The translations under genes and the position numbers were made by a program. Positions 1 to 7,308 of a stretch of 64,000 nt of DNA are shown here, piece after piece (position 1 is the first letter of the stretch; each line of letters opens with the position of its first letter). Under the pieces are notes generated by a model, which was not told where the DNA came from, searched no databases, and worked only from the letters and a program-made list of their open reading frames with translations. The DNA is from an uncultured Roseovarius sp. (lineage in GTDB: Bacteria > Pseudomonadota > Alphaproteobacteria > Rhodobacterales > Rhodobacteraceae). The DNA lies in contig CANMFU010000008.1 in the NCBI GenBank assembly GCA_947497295.1, positions 1-64,000 on the forward strand, in the 5' to 3' direction.

Positions 1-51
1 GTCGTCAGGCCAGTTCCAGGTCTCGTACGTTGTAGGGGTCCAGCTGCTCAT
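1..51 (-). CDS. IS5-family-like transposase, N-terminal 17 residues only
   Basis: The minus-strand frame starts at ATG 51-49 and reads MSSWTPTTYETWNWPDD to the window edge. The pattern of a short Thr-rich start followed by a Tyr and an Asn-Trp-Pro motif resembles the N-termini of IS5-family DDE transposases. Catalytic residues are outside the window. No clear ribosome binding site is seen. The identification is tentative because only 17 residues are visible. Confidence 0.5.
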   Translation of the reverse strand, partial: MSSWTPTTYETWNWPDD

Positions 52-118
52 GCCAGCCAGCTAACATGCTGGATTCATACGGTGAATCCTACTTCAGGCC
101 GATTTGTGCAACAAAGCC
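1..118 (-). mobile_element. Left end of an IS5-family-like insertion sequence, cut by the window edge
   Basis: Read on the minus strand, position 118 begins with GGCTTTGTTGCACAAATC (101-118), which looks like the terminal inverted repeat of IS5-superfamily elements. About 65 bases inside is an ATG that opens a transposase-like reading frame and runs off the window. The other end, the target duplication and most of the transposase lie outside, so the group cannot be fixed. The call rests on the end motif plus the transposase-like N-terminus. Confidence 0.6.
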
Positions 119-279
119 GATTTACCCACAAAAAGCGAACGGCAGCTGCTTCCCGCATAGCTGACAATCGACGCACGCACAGATTTCCGCGAGTGCGTCG
201 AACGCTTTTTTCCAATATTCAAAATATGGCTGTCTGGCGCGGCATCACAATTATCGAGCCTTGCCGCCGAAATCAGCCC

Positions 280-828
280 CTACTGACAGCGCTTCTGCGC
301 CTCTTCCATCGCCGCTGTATAACCGATCAGCGAAAAGGTGTCCTTGGTCTGGGTGCCGCGCCCGGACCGTGCGGTCAGCACGGCGTCAGAGCCGCGCTTC
401 ATCGCCGCAATGATCTTGGCATCGTCATCGGCGCTGGCCGGCCAAGCCCATTCCTTTTCGGTATAAAGCTGAAATTTCTCGCCGCCGACATCCACATCCA
501 CGGTCGATCCGTCGGCAAAGGGATATCCGCCGGTAAAGGCGACCTGTCCCCGTACACCCGCGTCGGGGCGGAAGAACGTCATCAACAGAATCTCGCCCCG
601 GCGCACGGCCACGACCTTGCCACCCTTGCTGTTGATGGTTTCGGTGGGCGCGGACACGGTCCAGCACTCACGCGGGGATGCTTCGGTGAAAACGCTCCAG
701 GCCGTTTTGGCCGCGACCTGATTGGTGCTTTCTGACTGGGCCGATGCGGGAATTGCCCCGCCGAAACCGATTAATGCAAATGCGGAAATTGCCGCGCACA
801 GCGCGCCGCGCGTCACAGGTAATGCCAT
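280..828 (-). CDS. IalB-family (invasion-associated locus B) exported protein
   Basis: This 182-residue protein has a hydrophobic N-terminal stretch (about residues 8-30, ending near an Ala-x-Ala site), so it is probably periplasmic. The mature part resembles the IalB family: a W-x-V segment with a Cys-Trp pair near residue 56, a middle part with 'GEILLMTFFRP' and a C-terminal Cys. ATG 828 is chosen because a GGAGG lies 11 bases upstream; a TTG at 846 in the same frame is the alternative. Members were named for a Bartonella erythrocyte-invasion protein, but the molecular role in free-living alphaproteobacteria is not established. It is divergent from the asparaginase gene, with about 190 bp between them. 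Confidence 0.75.
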   Translation of the reverse strand: MALPVTRGALCAAISAFALIGFGGAIPASAQSESTNQVAAKTAWSVFTEASPRECWTVSAPTETINSKGGKVVAVRRGEILLMTFFRPDAGVRGQVAFTGGYPFADGSTVDVDVGGEKFQLYTEKEWAWPASADDDAKIIAAMKRGSDAVLTARSGRGTQTKDTFSLIGYTAAMEEAQKRCQ

Positions 829-1016
829 ATCTTGTGCAGCCTCCAAGCTGTCATGAGCCTCAATTCAGTCGCGCCCGCCGACTGTCCCTGTCGCCGGGTT
901 TTGTACTTGGCAAGCGCGCGGTTCTTCTCGACACTGCATCAATAGCCCAAAACGCGCCAGAAACGAAAGATTGAATTGGCGGAATCTTGCACATCGCGCC
1001 CCGAAGGAGCCTGACC

Positions 1017-2027
1017 ATGTCAATCGTCGCCCAGCCCCCCGTTCCCCTGACCGAAATATGGCGCGGCCCCATCGCGGAAAGCGTGCATTTGGGCCACGCC
1101 GTTATATGCGGTCCGGGGGGCCAGATCGTGCAGGCCTGGGGTGATCCGAACGTGCAGGTTTACCCGCGCTCGTCCTGCAAGATGCTGCAGGCGCTGCCGC
1201 TGGTGGAAAGCGGCGCGGCCGATGCCGCCGGGCTGGGGCCGGAGCATCTGGCGCTGGCCTGCGCGTCGCATAACGGGGCGGCGATCCATACGTCCCGTGT
1301 GGCCCGCTGGATTGACGGTCTGGGCCTTGCCGAGCCGGATTTCCGCTGCGGCAGCCATATGCCCAAGGATGAGGAAACCGCCCATGCCCTGATTCGCGCA
1401 TTCGAGGCGCCTTGTCAGCTGCACAACAACTGCTCTGGCAAACATGCGGGGTTCCTGACGCTGAACCAGCAGCTGCGCGGCGGGCCGGATTATGAGCTGT
1501 TCGACCATCCAGTGCAGCAGGCGTGCCTGCGCGCGTTTGAGGAGGTGACGGAAGAGACCAGCCCGGACTATGGCATCGACGGCTGCTCGGCCCCTAATTT
1601 CCTGACCACGCTGCATGGCATGGGCCGCGCCATGGCGTATTTCGCAAACGCCCAGCCCGGAACGGATACGCGCCAGAGTGCCGCCGCGCGCCTGCGCGAT
1701 GCGATGATCGCGCGCCCGGATCTCGTCGCCGGAGAGGGCCGCGCCTGCACCGAGCTGATGCGCGCCTGCAAGGAACCTGTGGCCCTGAAAACCGGGGCCG
1801 AAGCGTTCTTTGTTGCGATCATACCGTGCCGCGGTTTGGGCATCGCGCTAAAGGTCGCGGACGGCGCTGACCGCGCGGCGGAATGTGCGATTGCCGCGCT
1901 TTTGGTGCGGCTGGGCGTGCTGGACGCGGATCATCCCGGCGCGCGCCGGTTCATGAACAAAACACTGCGCAGCTGGCGCGGAATTGAGGCAGGGATGATC
2001 AAACCCGCGCCCGACCTTCTGGGTTAA
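1017..2027 (+). CDS. L-asparaginase II (Rhizobium etli thermolabile type)
   Basis: This 336-residue protein hydrolyses L-asparagine to aspartate and ammonia. It belongs to the asparaginase II family typified by Rhizobium etli AnsA, not the E. coli AnsB fold. Visible family motifs are SSCKMLQALPL near residue 52, CASHNGA near residue 83 and NNCSGKHAGFL near residue 136. The start at 1017 follows a GAAGGAG; ten upstream in-frame codons from 987 lack a ribosome binding site. The 3' end overlaps the convergent serB stop codon by 4 bases. Likely cytoplasmic, since no signal peptide is seen. Confidence 0.9.
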   Translation: MSIVAQPPVPLTEIWRGPIAESVHLGHAVICGPGGQIVQAWGDPNVQVYPRSSCKMLQALPLVESGAADAAGLGPEHLALACASHNGAAIHTSRVARWIDGLGLAEPDFRCGSHMPKDEETAHALIRAFEAPCQLHNNCSGKHAGFLTLNQQLRGGPDYELFDHPVQQACLRAFEEVTEETSPDYGIDGCSAPNFLTTLHGMGRAMAYFANAQPGTDTRQSAAARLRDAMIARPDLVAGEGRACTELMRACKEPVALKTGAEAFFVAIIPCRGLGIALKVADGADRAAECAIAALLVRLGVLDADHPGARRFMNKTLRSWRGIEAGMIKPAPDLLG

Positions 2028-2902
2028 GTCGCGCTGTCCAGAAACTCGCTGCGCGCATAGCCTTGCAGATACAGCAGCGCGGTCAGATCGCCGTGATTGA
2101 TGCGCAGATCGCACTGCGCCGCCACAGACGGCTTGGCGTGCAAGGCGACGCCCGCACCCGCGCGGCCGAGCATCCCCAGATCGTTGGCACCGTCGCCCAC
2201 GGCCATCACGTCCGCCGCAGCTATGCCCAGCCGCGTGGTTATCTCATCCAGCGCGTCGATCTTGGCCTGCCGTCCCAGAATGGGCCGGGTAACATCGCCA
2301 GTCAGCAGGCCATCCGCGATGCACAGCACATTCGCGCGATCCTCGTCAAAGCCCAGCGCGGCAGCGACCGGCCCGGTAAAGGCGGTGAACCCGCCCGACA
2401 CCAGTGCCGTATGCGCGCCATTGCCGCGCATCGTCGCGATCAGGATGCGCCCCCCCGGCGCATGGGTGATGCGGGTTTGCAGCACGTCCGATATCACCGA
2501 CTCAGGCAGTCCCTTGAGCAGGCCCATACGCTCCAGCAATGCGCCCTCAAAATCCAGCTCGCCGTTCATCGCACGGGCCGTAATGGCGCGCACATGATCG
2601 CCCACGCCTGCGACCTCGGCCAATTCGTCGATGCATTCTTGCTGGATCATCGTGCTGTCCATGTCGGCCAGCAACATCCGCTTGCGCCGACCTGCGGTGG
2701 CCTGCACCGCCAGATCGACGCCCAGGCGCTGCACGTCCTGCCAGACCTCCCACAAATTCGCCGGCATATGCGCAACGGTGAACTCCGCCGCCTCGTCCGG
2801 CGACAGCCATTGCACGTCGCCGCCACCCCATGCGTTGCGCAGGCTTTCGGTCAGGCTCGGCTCCAGCCCGCCGGGGCGGGCAATCAGGGTGGCTGTGAAC
2901 AT
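2024..2902 (-). CDS. serB: Phosphoserine phosphatase
   Basis: This 292-residue HAD-superfamily enzyme carries out the last step of serine synthesis, hydrolysing O-phosphoserine. Motif I is DMDST (near residue 81), motif II is VSGGF (near residue 168) and motif III is GDGANDLGML (near residue 237). The N-terminal 75 residues are the short ACT-like extension of proteobacterial SerB. A GGAG lies 9 bases before the ATG. It is divergent from serC-serA, so all three serine genes were originally neighbours. An integrated element of 7.7 kb now separates serB from serC. Confidence 0.95.
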   Translation of the reverse strand: MFTATLIARPGGLEPSLTESLRNAWGGGDVQWLSPDEAAEFTVAHMPANLWEVWQDVQRLGVDLAVQATAGRRKRMLLADMDSTMIQQECIDELAEVAGVGDHVRAITARAMNGELDFEGALLERMGLLKGLPESVISDVLQTRITHAPGGRILIATMRGNGAHTALVSGGFTAFTGPVAAALGFDEDRANVLCIADGLLTGDVTRPILGRQAKIDALDEITTRLGIAAADVMAVGDGANDLGMLGRAGAGVALHAKPSVAAQCDLRINHGDLTALLYLQGYARSEFLDSAT

Positions 2903-2974
2903 CTGGCAAGTCTCCGACTAAAGATAATGCGTCGCAAATAATTCCTCAACTGCCGCATAGCGTGATTTATTCCC

Positions 2975-3003
2975 TTGCGAAAGGGTCCGACGCCGCATAG
3001 CTA
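2975..3003 (+). promoter_or_regulatory. Presumed ancestral serC promoter, now cut off from serC
   Basis: TTGCGA (2975-2980), a 17-base spacer and TAGCTA (2998-3003) fit a sigma70-type promoter that would start transcription near 3010, at the first bases of the left 27-bp repeat. Before insertion the next sequence would have been the serC leader. In this genome it reads into the integrase gene in antisense. This is inferred from spacing and position only; no transcript data are available. Confidence 0.4.
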
Positions 3004-3007
3004 TTGC

Positions 3008-3034
3008 GGTGGGACACCCTTCCCCAACGAAGGG
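3008..3034 (+). repeat. attL: left copy of the 27-bp attachment repeat
   Basis: This is identical to 10728-10754. The right part folds as CCCTTC-CCCAAC-GAAGGG (3017-3034), a 6-bp stem with a 6-base loop. The integrase gene ends 31 bp away. Because the hairpin is also the start of the serC leader, the core attachment site appears to be an RNA leader hairpin and not a tRNA gene. Confidence 0.9.
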
Positions 3035-3064
3035 TCATGATCATGTCTGATTTCCTTATACTTT

Positions 3065-4066
3065 TCAGTAACTTGATCCGGTCTTTCTTTCGCGTTGTGT
3101 CAGATTTGTGCCAAAAAGCACGTCAGTGACGGTCGGATCATCCATCGCGTGGGCGTAGTATTTCATCACCGTTGCTACGTCTTTCCAGCCTCCGCGGACT
3201 GCGATTGTCTTGGGGTCTATCCCAGCTTGCAGCATAGAGGTTGCGAAACCATGCCGACAGCAGTGTGGCGACAGCTTTTCGATGCCTGCACGCTCAGTGA
3301 CATTGTTCCACACCTGCCCCACGCTTTCACCAGAGGCATACTGAAACACCAGATCGTCTGGGTTGCGGTTAGAGGGAATATTTGCCAGTGCCGCTACTAC
3401 CGGCGGCGATAGATGGGCAACACGCTGATCATCGATTTTGGTTTGGTTAATGACCGCCTTCTTTTGAAACAGCTCAACATCGCGCCACATCAGCGCGCAG
3501 GCTTCACCGCGACGCGCGCCAGTGCCAAACATGAACAAGCATAGCGCAGCCAGATGTCGCAGATCGTCTTGCACCGCTTGGGCAGCAAAGGCTTCCACCC
3601 ACCGCCTTGTGACGGGTGTCTTTCTCTTGGCATTGACCTTGAACCGCTTCACCTTTATCGGCGCGCACCATTCCAGTTCCGCAGCGTAGTTGATGATTGC
3701 TTGGGCTGGCACGATGCCCTGACGGTTCAGCGTGGCGTTGGCCGCGCCGGGATACAATTTTCGCGCCATTTGCCGTATTGCTTCGGGTGTGATTTTTGGA
3801 ACAAGCGAATCTTTCCAAAAATCCTCAATGCGCTCCAGAAATCGTTCGTCCCGCCCGGCTTGCCTATAGGCAATCGCTGCTTGCGCAAACGTCAACGTTG
3901 CGCCCGGCCCATCGAGATGACTTTGCCATGCCTTCGCTTCGGCTTCGGCCGCGATCCTTTCCGCGATCCTCTTGTCCGCTGTTCCCGTAGGGCCTCGTAA
4001 TCGCCGACCGGCAACTGTGCCGCGGTAACTGTAGAGATTGTTCCGTTTGAAGACTTTGAGCGGCAT
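3065..4066 (-). CDS. int: Tyrosine-recombinase integrase of the element
   Basis: This 333-residue phage-type integrase catalyses recombination between the 27-bp att sites. Residues 1-35 look like a short arm-binding domain, 55-135 a core-binding SAM-like domain and 155-310 the catalytic domain. Catalytic residues visible are Arg in GTGARRGEA (about 185), H-x-x-R-H in SPHCCRHG (268-272), Trp in GGWKD (294, in place of the second His as in many family members) and Tyr in MKYYAHA (about 303). ATG 4066 is chosen because GGAGG lies 7 bases upstream. It ends 31 bp from attL, the usual position. The gene contains one copy of the 24-bp end repeat in its 3' part. Confidence 0.93.
   Translation of the reverse strand: MPLKVFKRNNLYSYRGTVAGRRLRGPTGTADKRIAERIAAEAEAKAWQSHLDGPGATLTFAQAAIAYRQAGRDERFLERIEDFWKDSLVPKITPEAIRQMARKLYPGAANATLNRQGIVPAQAIINYAAELEWCAPIKVKRFKVNAKRKTPVTRRWVEAFAAQAVQDDLRHLAALCLFMFGTGARRGEACALMWRDVELFQKKAVINQTKIDDQRVAHLSPPVVAALANIPSNRNPDDLVFQYASGESVGQVWNNVTERAGIEKLSPHCCRHGFATSMLQAGIDPKTIAVRGGWKDVATVMKYYAHAMDDPTVTDVLFGTNLTQRERKTGSSY
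3095..3118 (+). repeat. 24-bp end repeat, left copy (candidate integrase arm site)
   Basis: The 24-bp sequence beginning TTGTGTCAGATTTGTG is repeated identically and in the same orientation at 10605-10628. The copies lie 60 bp inside attL and 99 bp inside attR. This position fits an arm-type binding site of the integrase or its directionality factor. The left copy lies within the 3' end of the integrase gene. Confidence 0.65.
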
Positions 4067-4228
4067 TCCATCGCCTCCATAAACGCGGCTACGTGATGTT
4101 CTAACATAATGACCTTTTGGCCAATTTTGCAAAAGCAACCCTATTGGCGAACCGTGTCACAGACGAAACGGGGCGACGCGTCCAGTTTTTTAGCAAGAGC
4201 AGTTGGCGTGGTGTGGCGAGGCATGATG

Positions 4229-4441
4229 TCATCCATTGATGCCCTCCACAGGGTTGGAAATGGTATCAACACGGGCATCGTGGCTCCTATCCGCCTTTGC
4301 ATTACTGTGCATGCACATTCTTTCGCGGATCGCGCGGACTACCTCAGAGCTTTGAGATGAACGATTGATGTTAGCCTGTGTTAGGAGCCATGATTTGACT
4401 TCATGGGGGACACGAACCTTCAATTGAACAACTTTGGACAT
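4229..4441 (-). CDS. Small ribbon-helix-helix DNA-binding protein
   Basis: This 70-residue protein has a beta strand (VVQLKVRVP, residues 4-11) followed by two helices (about 12-22 and 28-42), the Arc/MetJ-type ribbon-helix-helix layout. The C-terminal 25 residues are polar and probably disordered. A GGAG lies 9 bases upstream of the ATG. It is transcribed towards the integrase and is divergent from another such gene at 4519. By position it may regulate the integrase or act as a recombination directionality factor; this role is inferred. Confidence 0.7.
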   Translation of the reverse strand: MSKVVQLKVRVPHEVKSWLLTQANINRSSQSSEVVRAIRERMCMHSNAKADRSHDARVDTISNPVEGING

Positions 4442-4465
4442 TTACGATCTCCGGCTTCGTCCTTG

Positions 4466-4510
4466 GTACCTATAAGGTCCATATAGCGTCAAGTACCTAA
4501 TTGGTCCATA
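4466..4510. promoter_or_regulatory. Tandem operator-like repeats between divergent RHH genes
   Basis: Two 18-bp direct repeats, GTACCTATAAGGTCCATA (4466-4483) and GTACCTAATTGGTCCATA (4493-4510), match at 15 of 18 positions and start 27 bp apart. Each has a partial dyad (GGTACC...GGTCC around an AT-rich centre). They fill most of the short gap between two divergent ribbon-helix-helix genes, the expected place for an autoregulatory operator. The second copy runs up to the start of the rightward gene. Confidence 0.65.
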
Positions 4511-4518
4511 AAGGAAGA

Positions 4519-4833
4519 ATGACATTACCGACTCAAAATGACCCGCAGTTCAAACTCAGGCTTCCGCTGGATTTGAAGATGAGAATCGAGCAAGCCGCAG
4601 AAGACAATAATCGGTCGATCAACGCGGAAATTATCACTGCGCTGGAAGAAAAGTTCCCCGCTCTCCCAGTTGGAAAGCTGAAGAGCAGGGAGGCCAAAAT
4701 CCTGCTTTGGATGGCGAACCGCATCAGGAGCAGAAAACCGATTCGTGGCTCTGCTCGTGACCGTCAAGCGAATGCTTACGAGAGTTGGGCGGCGAAGGCG
4801 GAAGCGATCGCAAGAGAAGGCTCACCCGACTGA
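4519..4833 (+). CDS. Arc-family ribbon-helix-helix regulator
   Basis: This 104-residue protein starts with an Arc-like domain: strand FKLRLP (about 11-16), helix LDLKMRIEQAAEDN and helix SINAEIITALEEKF (to about residue 45). The strand-helix-helix layout with the 'NNRSINAEI' turn is typical of Arc/MetJ repressors. The C-terminal half is basic and unassigned. ATG 4519 is preferred, although AAGGAAG lies only 1 base before it; a TTG at 4501 is an alternative. It is divergent from the small RHH gene and probably binds the tandem repeats between them. Confidence 0.75.
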   Translation: MTLPTQNDPQFKLRLPLDLKMRIEQAAEDNNRSINAEIITALEEKFPALPVGKLKSREAKILLWMANRIRSRKPIRGSARDRQANAYESWAAKAEAIAREGSPD

Positions 4834-5321
4834 TAGCCAGCAAGGCTGGCGTTGCCCCACAGACATTTTCCAATGGTCGCGCACGATGCAAAGATTTCGG
4901 AAGTGAGAAAAAATGACTGATCGAATATCCGTGTTTCATGATTGATCTTCGCACCGGCTCGAAATCGCAATTTGTCGTTGAAATGATGAAGGTCGGCAGT
5001 GCGCAGAGAATAGGCTTTGCACAGAAGCAGGTTAGCATCACGCTTTTCGACGCGATCGACCCTAACCGGACTCTCAAAGCTGTGCATGGTTGCCGCGGTT
5101 GCAGTCCGCAAAGCCGACGTTTGAGTTGCTATGCACTGGCGAGCGTAGGGCGAGTGTGTTCTGTCCATGGTTCTTCTTGACTCTAACCCCATACATTCGA
5201 CAATCCCTCAGTGCGCCCAGAGCTTAAGGCAGCGCCAGACGCCCTATTTCACGTCTGCCGACAAGAACCGGCACCGGACCACCCAAGGGAAGGCCGAGAC
5301 ACCCTTGCACTGGAGAGCAAG
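4834..5321. other. 488-bp stretch without a recognisable gene
   Basis: Reading frames of 80-138 codons exist on both strands here (4938-5180 plus; 4776-5192 minus), but none has a convincing ribosome binding site, domain or regular composition. The minus one overlaps the RHH gene. The stretch may hold the promoter of the HNH gene and remnants of older DNA. No repeat or tRNA is seen in it. Confidence 0.4.
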
Positions 5322-6317
5322 ATGCCATCCTTAAAAACGCCGGTGGGCGAGCATGACCAACTGTTGGAAATTTACGAAACCGAAGTCGAGGTCGAATATC
5401 GCGGCGAGCGATATCTCGTCCATGACAACGGCGCAGTCTATCGACTAAACGAGTTCCGGAAACGCGCCCGCCCGCTCGACAAGACATGGACCTTCGGACG
5501 CCAGAACCTCACCACTGGCTACCATCTTCTGGCCGGTGTGCCGATCCACCGCATCGTTTGCAGCGCCTTCAACGGTCCGCCACCCACTGATCAGCATGTC
5601 GTCGATCACATCGACACCAACCGGGCGAATAACAGGCCCGAGAACCTGCGCTGGCTCACTAGGCTGGAAAACGCACTCCTCAACGAAATCACCGCACGCC
5701 GCATTGAGCTGGTTTATGGGTCGATTGAAGCGTTTCTCGAAGATCCGTCCAGACCCATAAACGAAACATCATTTCCCGACGTCTCATGGATTCGGACTGT
5801 GACCAAGGAAGAAGGTTCCAGAACCAAATCCCGTTTCGAGGCGTGGGCGAAGAGCGGTTTCGTCCCAAGCGGAGGCGCAATCGGCGAGTGGCTCTACGGC
5901 ACCCGTGAGCGAGCTGACTTCGAGCCAGAGCCGGAAGAGTATGAAAGCCTGACGCCATCGGCGATCCAAGTGAAGTGGAAGGTCCCGACCGAGTTTCCGA
6001 GATGCCCGGAGGTGGTGTCCGAAGATGGTCTGGAGCGATACGCTCAGAACCTACGGTTCGGCGAGGTTTTCGCCCGGAACAACATTTACCAGAGTTTGGT
6101 CGTTCAGTGCGCGCTCGTCGAAGACGGGCTGGTCGTTCTTACCCGTGCTGCCGAAGCTGACGCGATCAAGGACTGGGCCGTCGCCATAATCACGATCCGT
6201 GGCGAGCTGTTCGTTCACCGCAGCAAACATCAATATTTCACTTTGCAAGGTGCTCTAAAGACCTTCTGCGAGCTGACGGGCGAGAGTTTGGAGAACAGCA
6301 TCGACGATTATGCGTGA
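5322..6317 (+). CDS. HNH endonuclease-like protein with unassigned C-terminal half
   Basis: This 331-residue protein has an HNH module at about residues 70-120: HRIVCSAFNG (His76), VVDHIDTNRANN (Asp95-His96) and RPENLRWLTRLEN (Asn108), the pattern of phage and homing-type HNH nucleases. The region before it (about 25-65) resembles the beta-hairpin that precedes this module. Residues 130-331 match nothing I recognise and contain a mixed beta-alpha segment near 230-310. ATG 5322 follows GGAG by 6 bases; an in-frame GTG at 5211 is less likely. It is the only obvious cargo gene of the element and could be a restriction or defence nuclease or a homing enzyme. Its function is not determined. Confidence 0.75.
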   Translation: MPSLKTPVGEHDQLLEIYETEVEVEYRGERYLVHDNGAVYRLNEFRKRARPLDKTWTFGRQNLTTGYHLLAGVPIHRIVCSAFNGPPPTDQHVVDHIDTNRANNRPENLRWLTRLENALLNEITARRIELVYGSIEAFLEDPSRPINETSFPDVSWIRTVTKEEGSRTKSRFEAWAKSGFVPSGGAIGEWLYGTRERADFEPEPEEYESLTPSAIQVKWKVPTEFPRCPEVVSEDGLERYAQNLRFGEVFARNNIYQSLVVQCALVEDGLVVLTRAAEADAIKDWAVAIITIRGELFVHRSKHQYFTLQGALKTFCELTGESLENSIDDYA

Positions 6318-6351
6318 AGGGCGCGTCATGCGTTTTGGTGTATTTCTCGGA

Positions 6352-6684
6352 CTAATTCAAATGCTGGGTCGGCCCTAACCTGTCCTTCACCGCTGTGCCG
6401 AGATGCTGCGGCGCGGCTCGCCGAAGAACACACTCGCTGCGACGTTGACCGAGGGTGAGGGCGAAGGCGTTGATCAGTGCGATCTTGATCAGAAGCGGAA
6501 AAAGCTCCACGCCGTCCATCGGTCGCCATTGGAGAGACATGTTAATGAAAAGCAGGATGACCGCAAAGGTCGAGGCGATCATGATCGTTCCGCCCATGCC
6601 TGCCGCAACGGCGGCGAACTGCGACTGTGCAACGTCATTCAATCCGTTGTTCGCTGCATCCACGATAAAGCTGACGATCCCCAT
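6352..6684 (-). pseudogene. Truncated VirB6/TrbL-like type IV secretion membrane protein
   Basis: The first 80 residues (starting MGIVSFIVDAANNGLNDV) have two hydrophobic helices, about 22-46 and 58-78, resembling the N-terminus of VirB6/TrbL inner-membrane channel proteins. Those are usually 300 or more residues with five or more membrane segments. Here the frame abruptly becomes polar at about residue 81 and stops at 110. In another frame the same DNA encodes a different tail (to 6326), which suggests a deletion junction fusing two genes. The start has GGGGAGG upstream and overlaps the preceding stop in TAATG, so it was translationally coupled. Confidence 0.6.
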
Positions 6685-7097
6685 TATTCGTCCTCCCCAC
6701 AAAGCGCGCGCACTTGCTCGCGTAGGCCGGAAATGACCGGGAAGTAGTGGGCATCGGCCCACGCGTCGTAGGCGCTGGACGGCTCTTCTGCGAAACCAAG
6801 GCTGGCGAAGTCGTCCTCGATCACAGCCCAGGCGGGACGGATCACGGCGCAGTCGCAGCTTTGCACTTCGACTGCTGCTTCATATCGGTGAAGGTCATAG
6901 AGCTTGTCAGCGGCGGATGAGCGCCAGCCATCCTTGAAACTCATGAACGTCAGATGATCCGGGCGCGGTTCGATTCCGCAGCCAAAGCGATCGATCTCGG
7001 CTGGACTCACGGAATTTGACAGTTCCTGTCCGATTGCGAGGGAAGGCGCGATGACGGTCAGAAAAACCACGTAGGCGGCACCTGCTGCCCGCAGCAT
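6684..7097 (-). CDS. Small exported protein linked to the secretion remnant
   Basis: This 137-residue protein has an N-terminal hydrophobic signal (about 5-22, with an Ala-x-Gly cleavage region) and four or five Cys in the mature part (FGCGI, SCDCA, ALCGE), suggesting a disulfide-bonded periplasmic protein. GGGAG lies about 9 bases before the ATG. Its stop overlaps the start of the VirB6-like gene. By position it could be an accessory factor of a type IV secretion locus, but I do not recognise the family. Confidence 0.6.
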   Translation of the reverse strand: MLRAAGAAYVVFLTVIAPSLAIGQELSNSVSPAEIDRFGCGIEPRPDHLTFMSFKDGWRSSAADKLYDLHRYEAAVEVQSCDCAVIRPAWAVIEDDFASLGFAEEPSSAYDAWADAHYFPVISGLREQVRALCGEDE

Positions 7098-7132
7098 TTT
7101 GCCGATCTCCCGCAAAATGCGTGGGTGGCGAT

Positions 7133-7188
7133 TTGTGTTTCCTGTCGCAGGTTTCGTGTTGCGGGTTTCGTGTCGCGTGTGTCGTGTC
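7133..7188 (+). repeat. Four tandem 14-bp repeats (iteron-like)
   Basis: Consecutive 14-base units read TTGTGTTTCCTGTC, GCAGGTTTCGTGTT, GCGGGTTTCGTGTC and GCGTGTGTCGTGTC. A further diverged copy is at 7224-7237. They lie in the gap between the relaxase gene and the exported-protein gene. The regular spacing recalls protein-binding iterons of plasmid origins or a transfer-related site. No palindrome is seen inside the unit. Confidence 0.6.
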
Positions 7189-7308
7189 CTGTGTCTCATA
7201 CCGCATGTTCCTTGTGCGCTGTTGCGTGTGTCGTTTTTCGTGTCGCGTATGACGTGTGGATTGCGTCGCGCGCTCGATCCGCGCAGGCCGATGGGCGCCG
7301 TCACGGCG

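Noticed and set aside
4776..5192. A 138-codon minus-strand frame before the HNH gene
   Set aside because: It overlaps the end of the RHH gene, has no ribosome binding site and no recognisable composition or domain.
6907..7206. A 99-codon frame across the 14-bp repeats
   Set aside because: Its N-terminal part is a translation of the repeats (Thr/His/Asn/Arg-rich) and its rest is another frame of the exported-protein gene.
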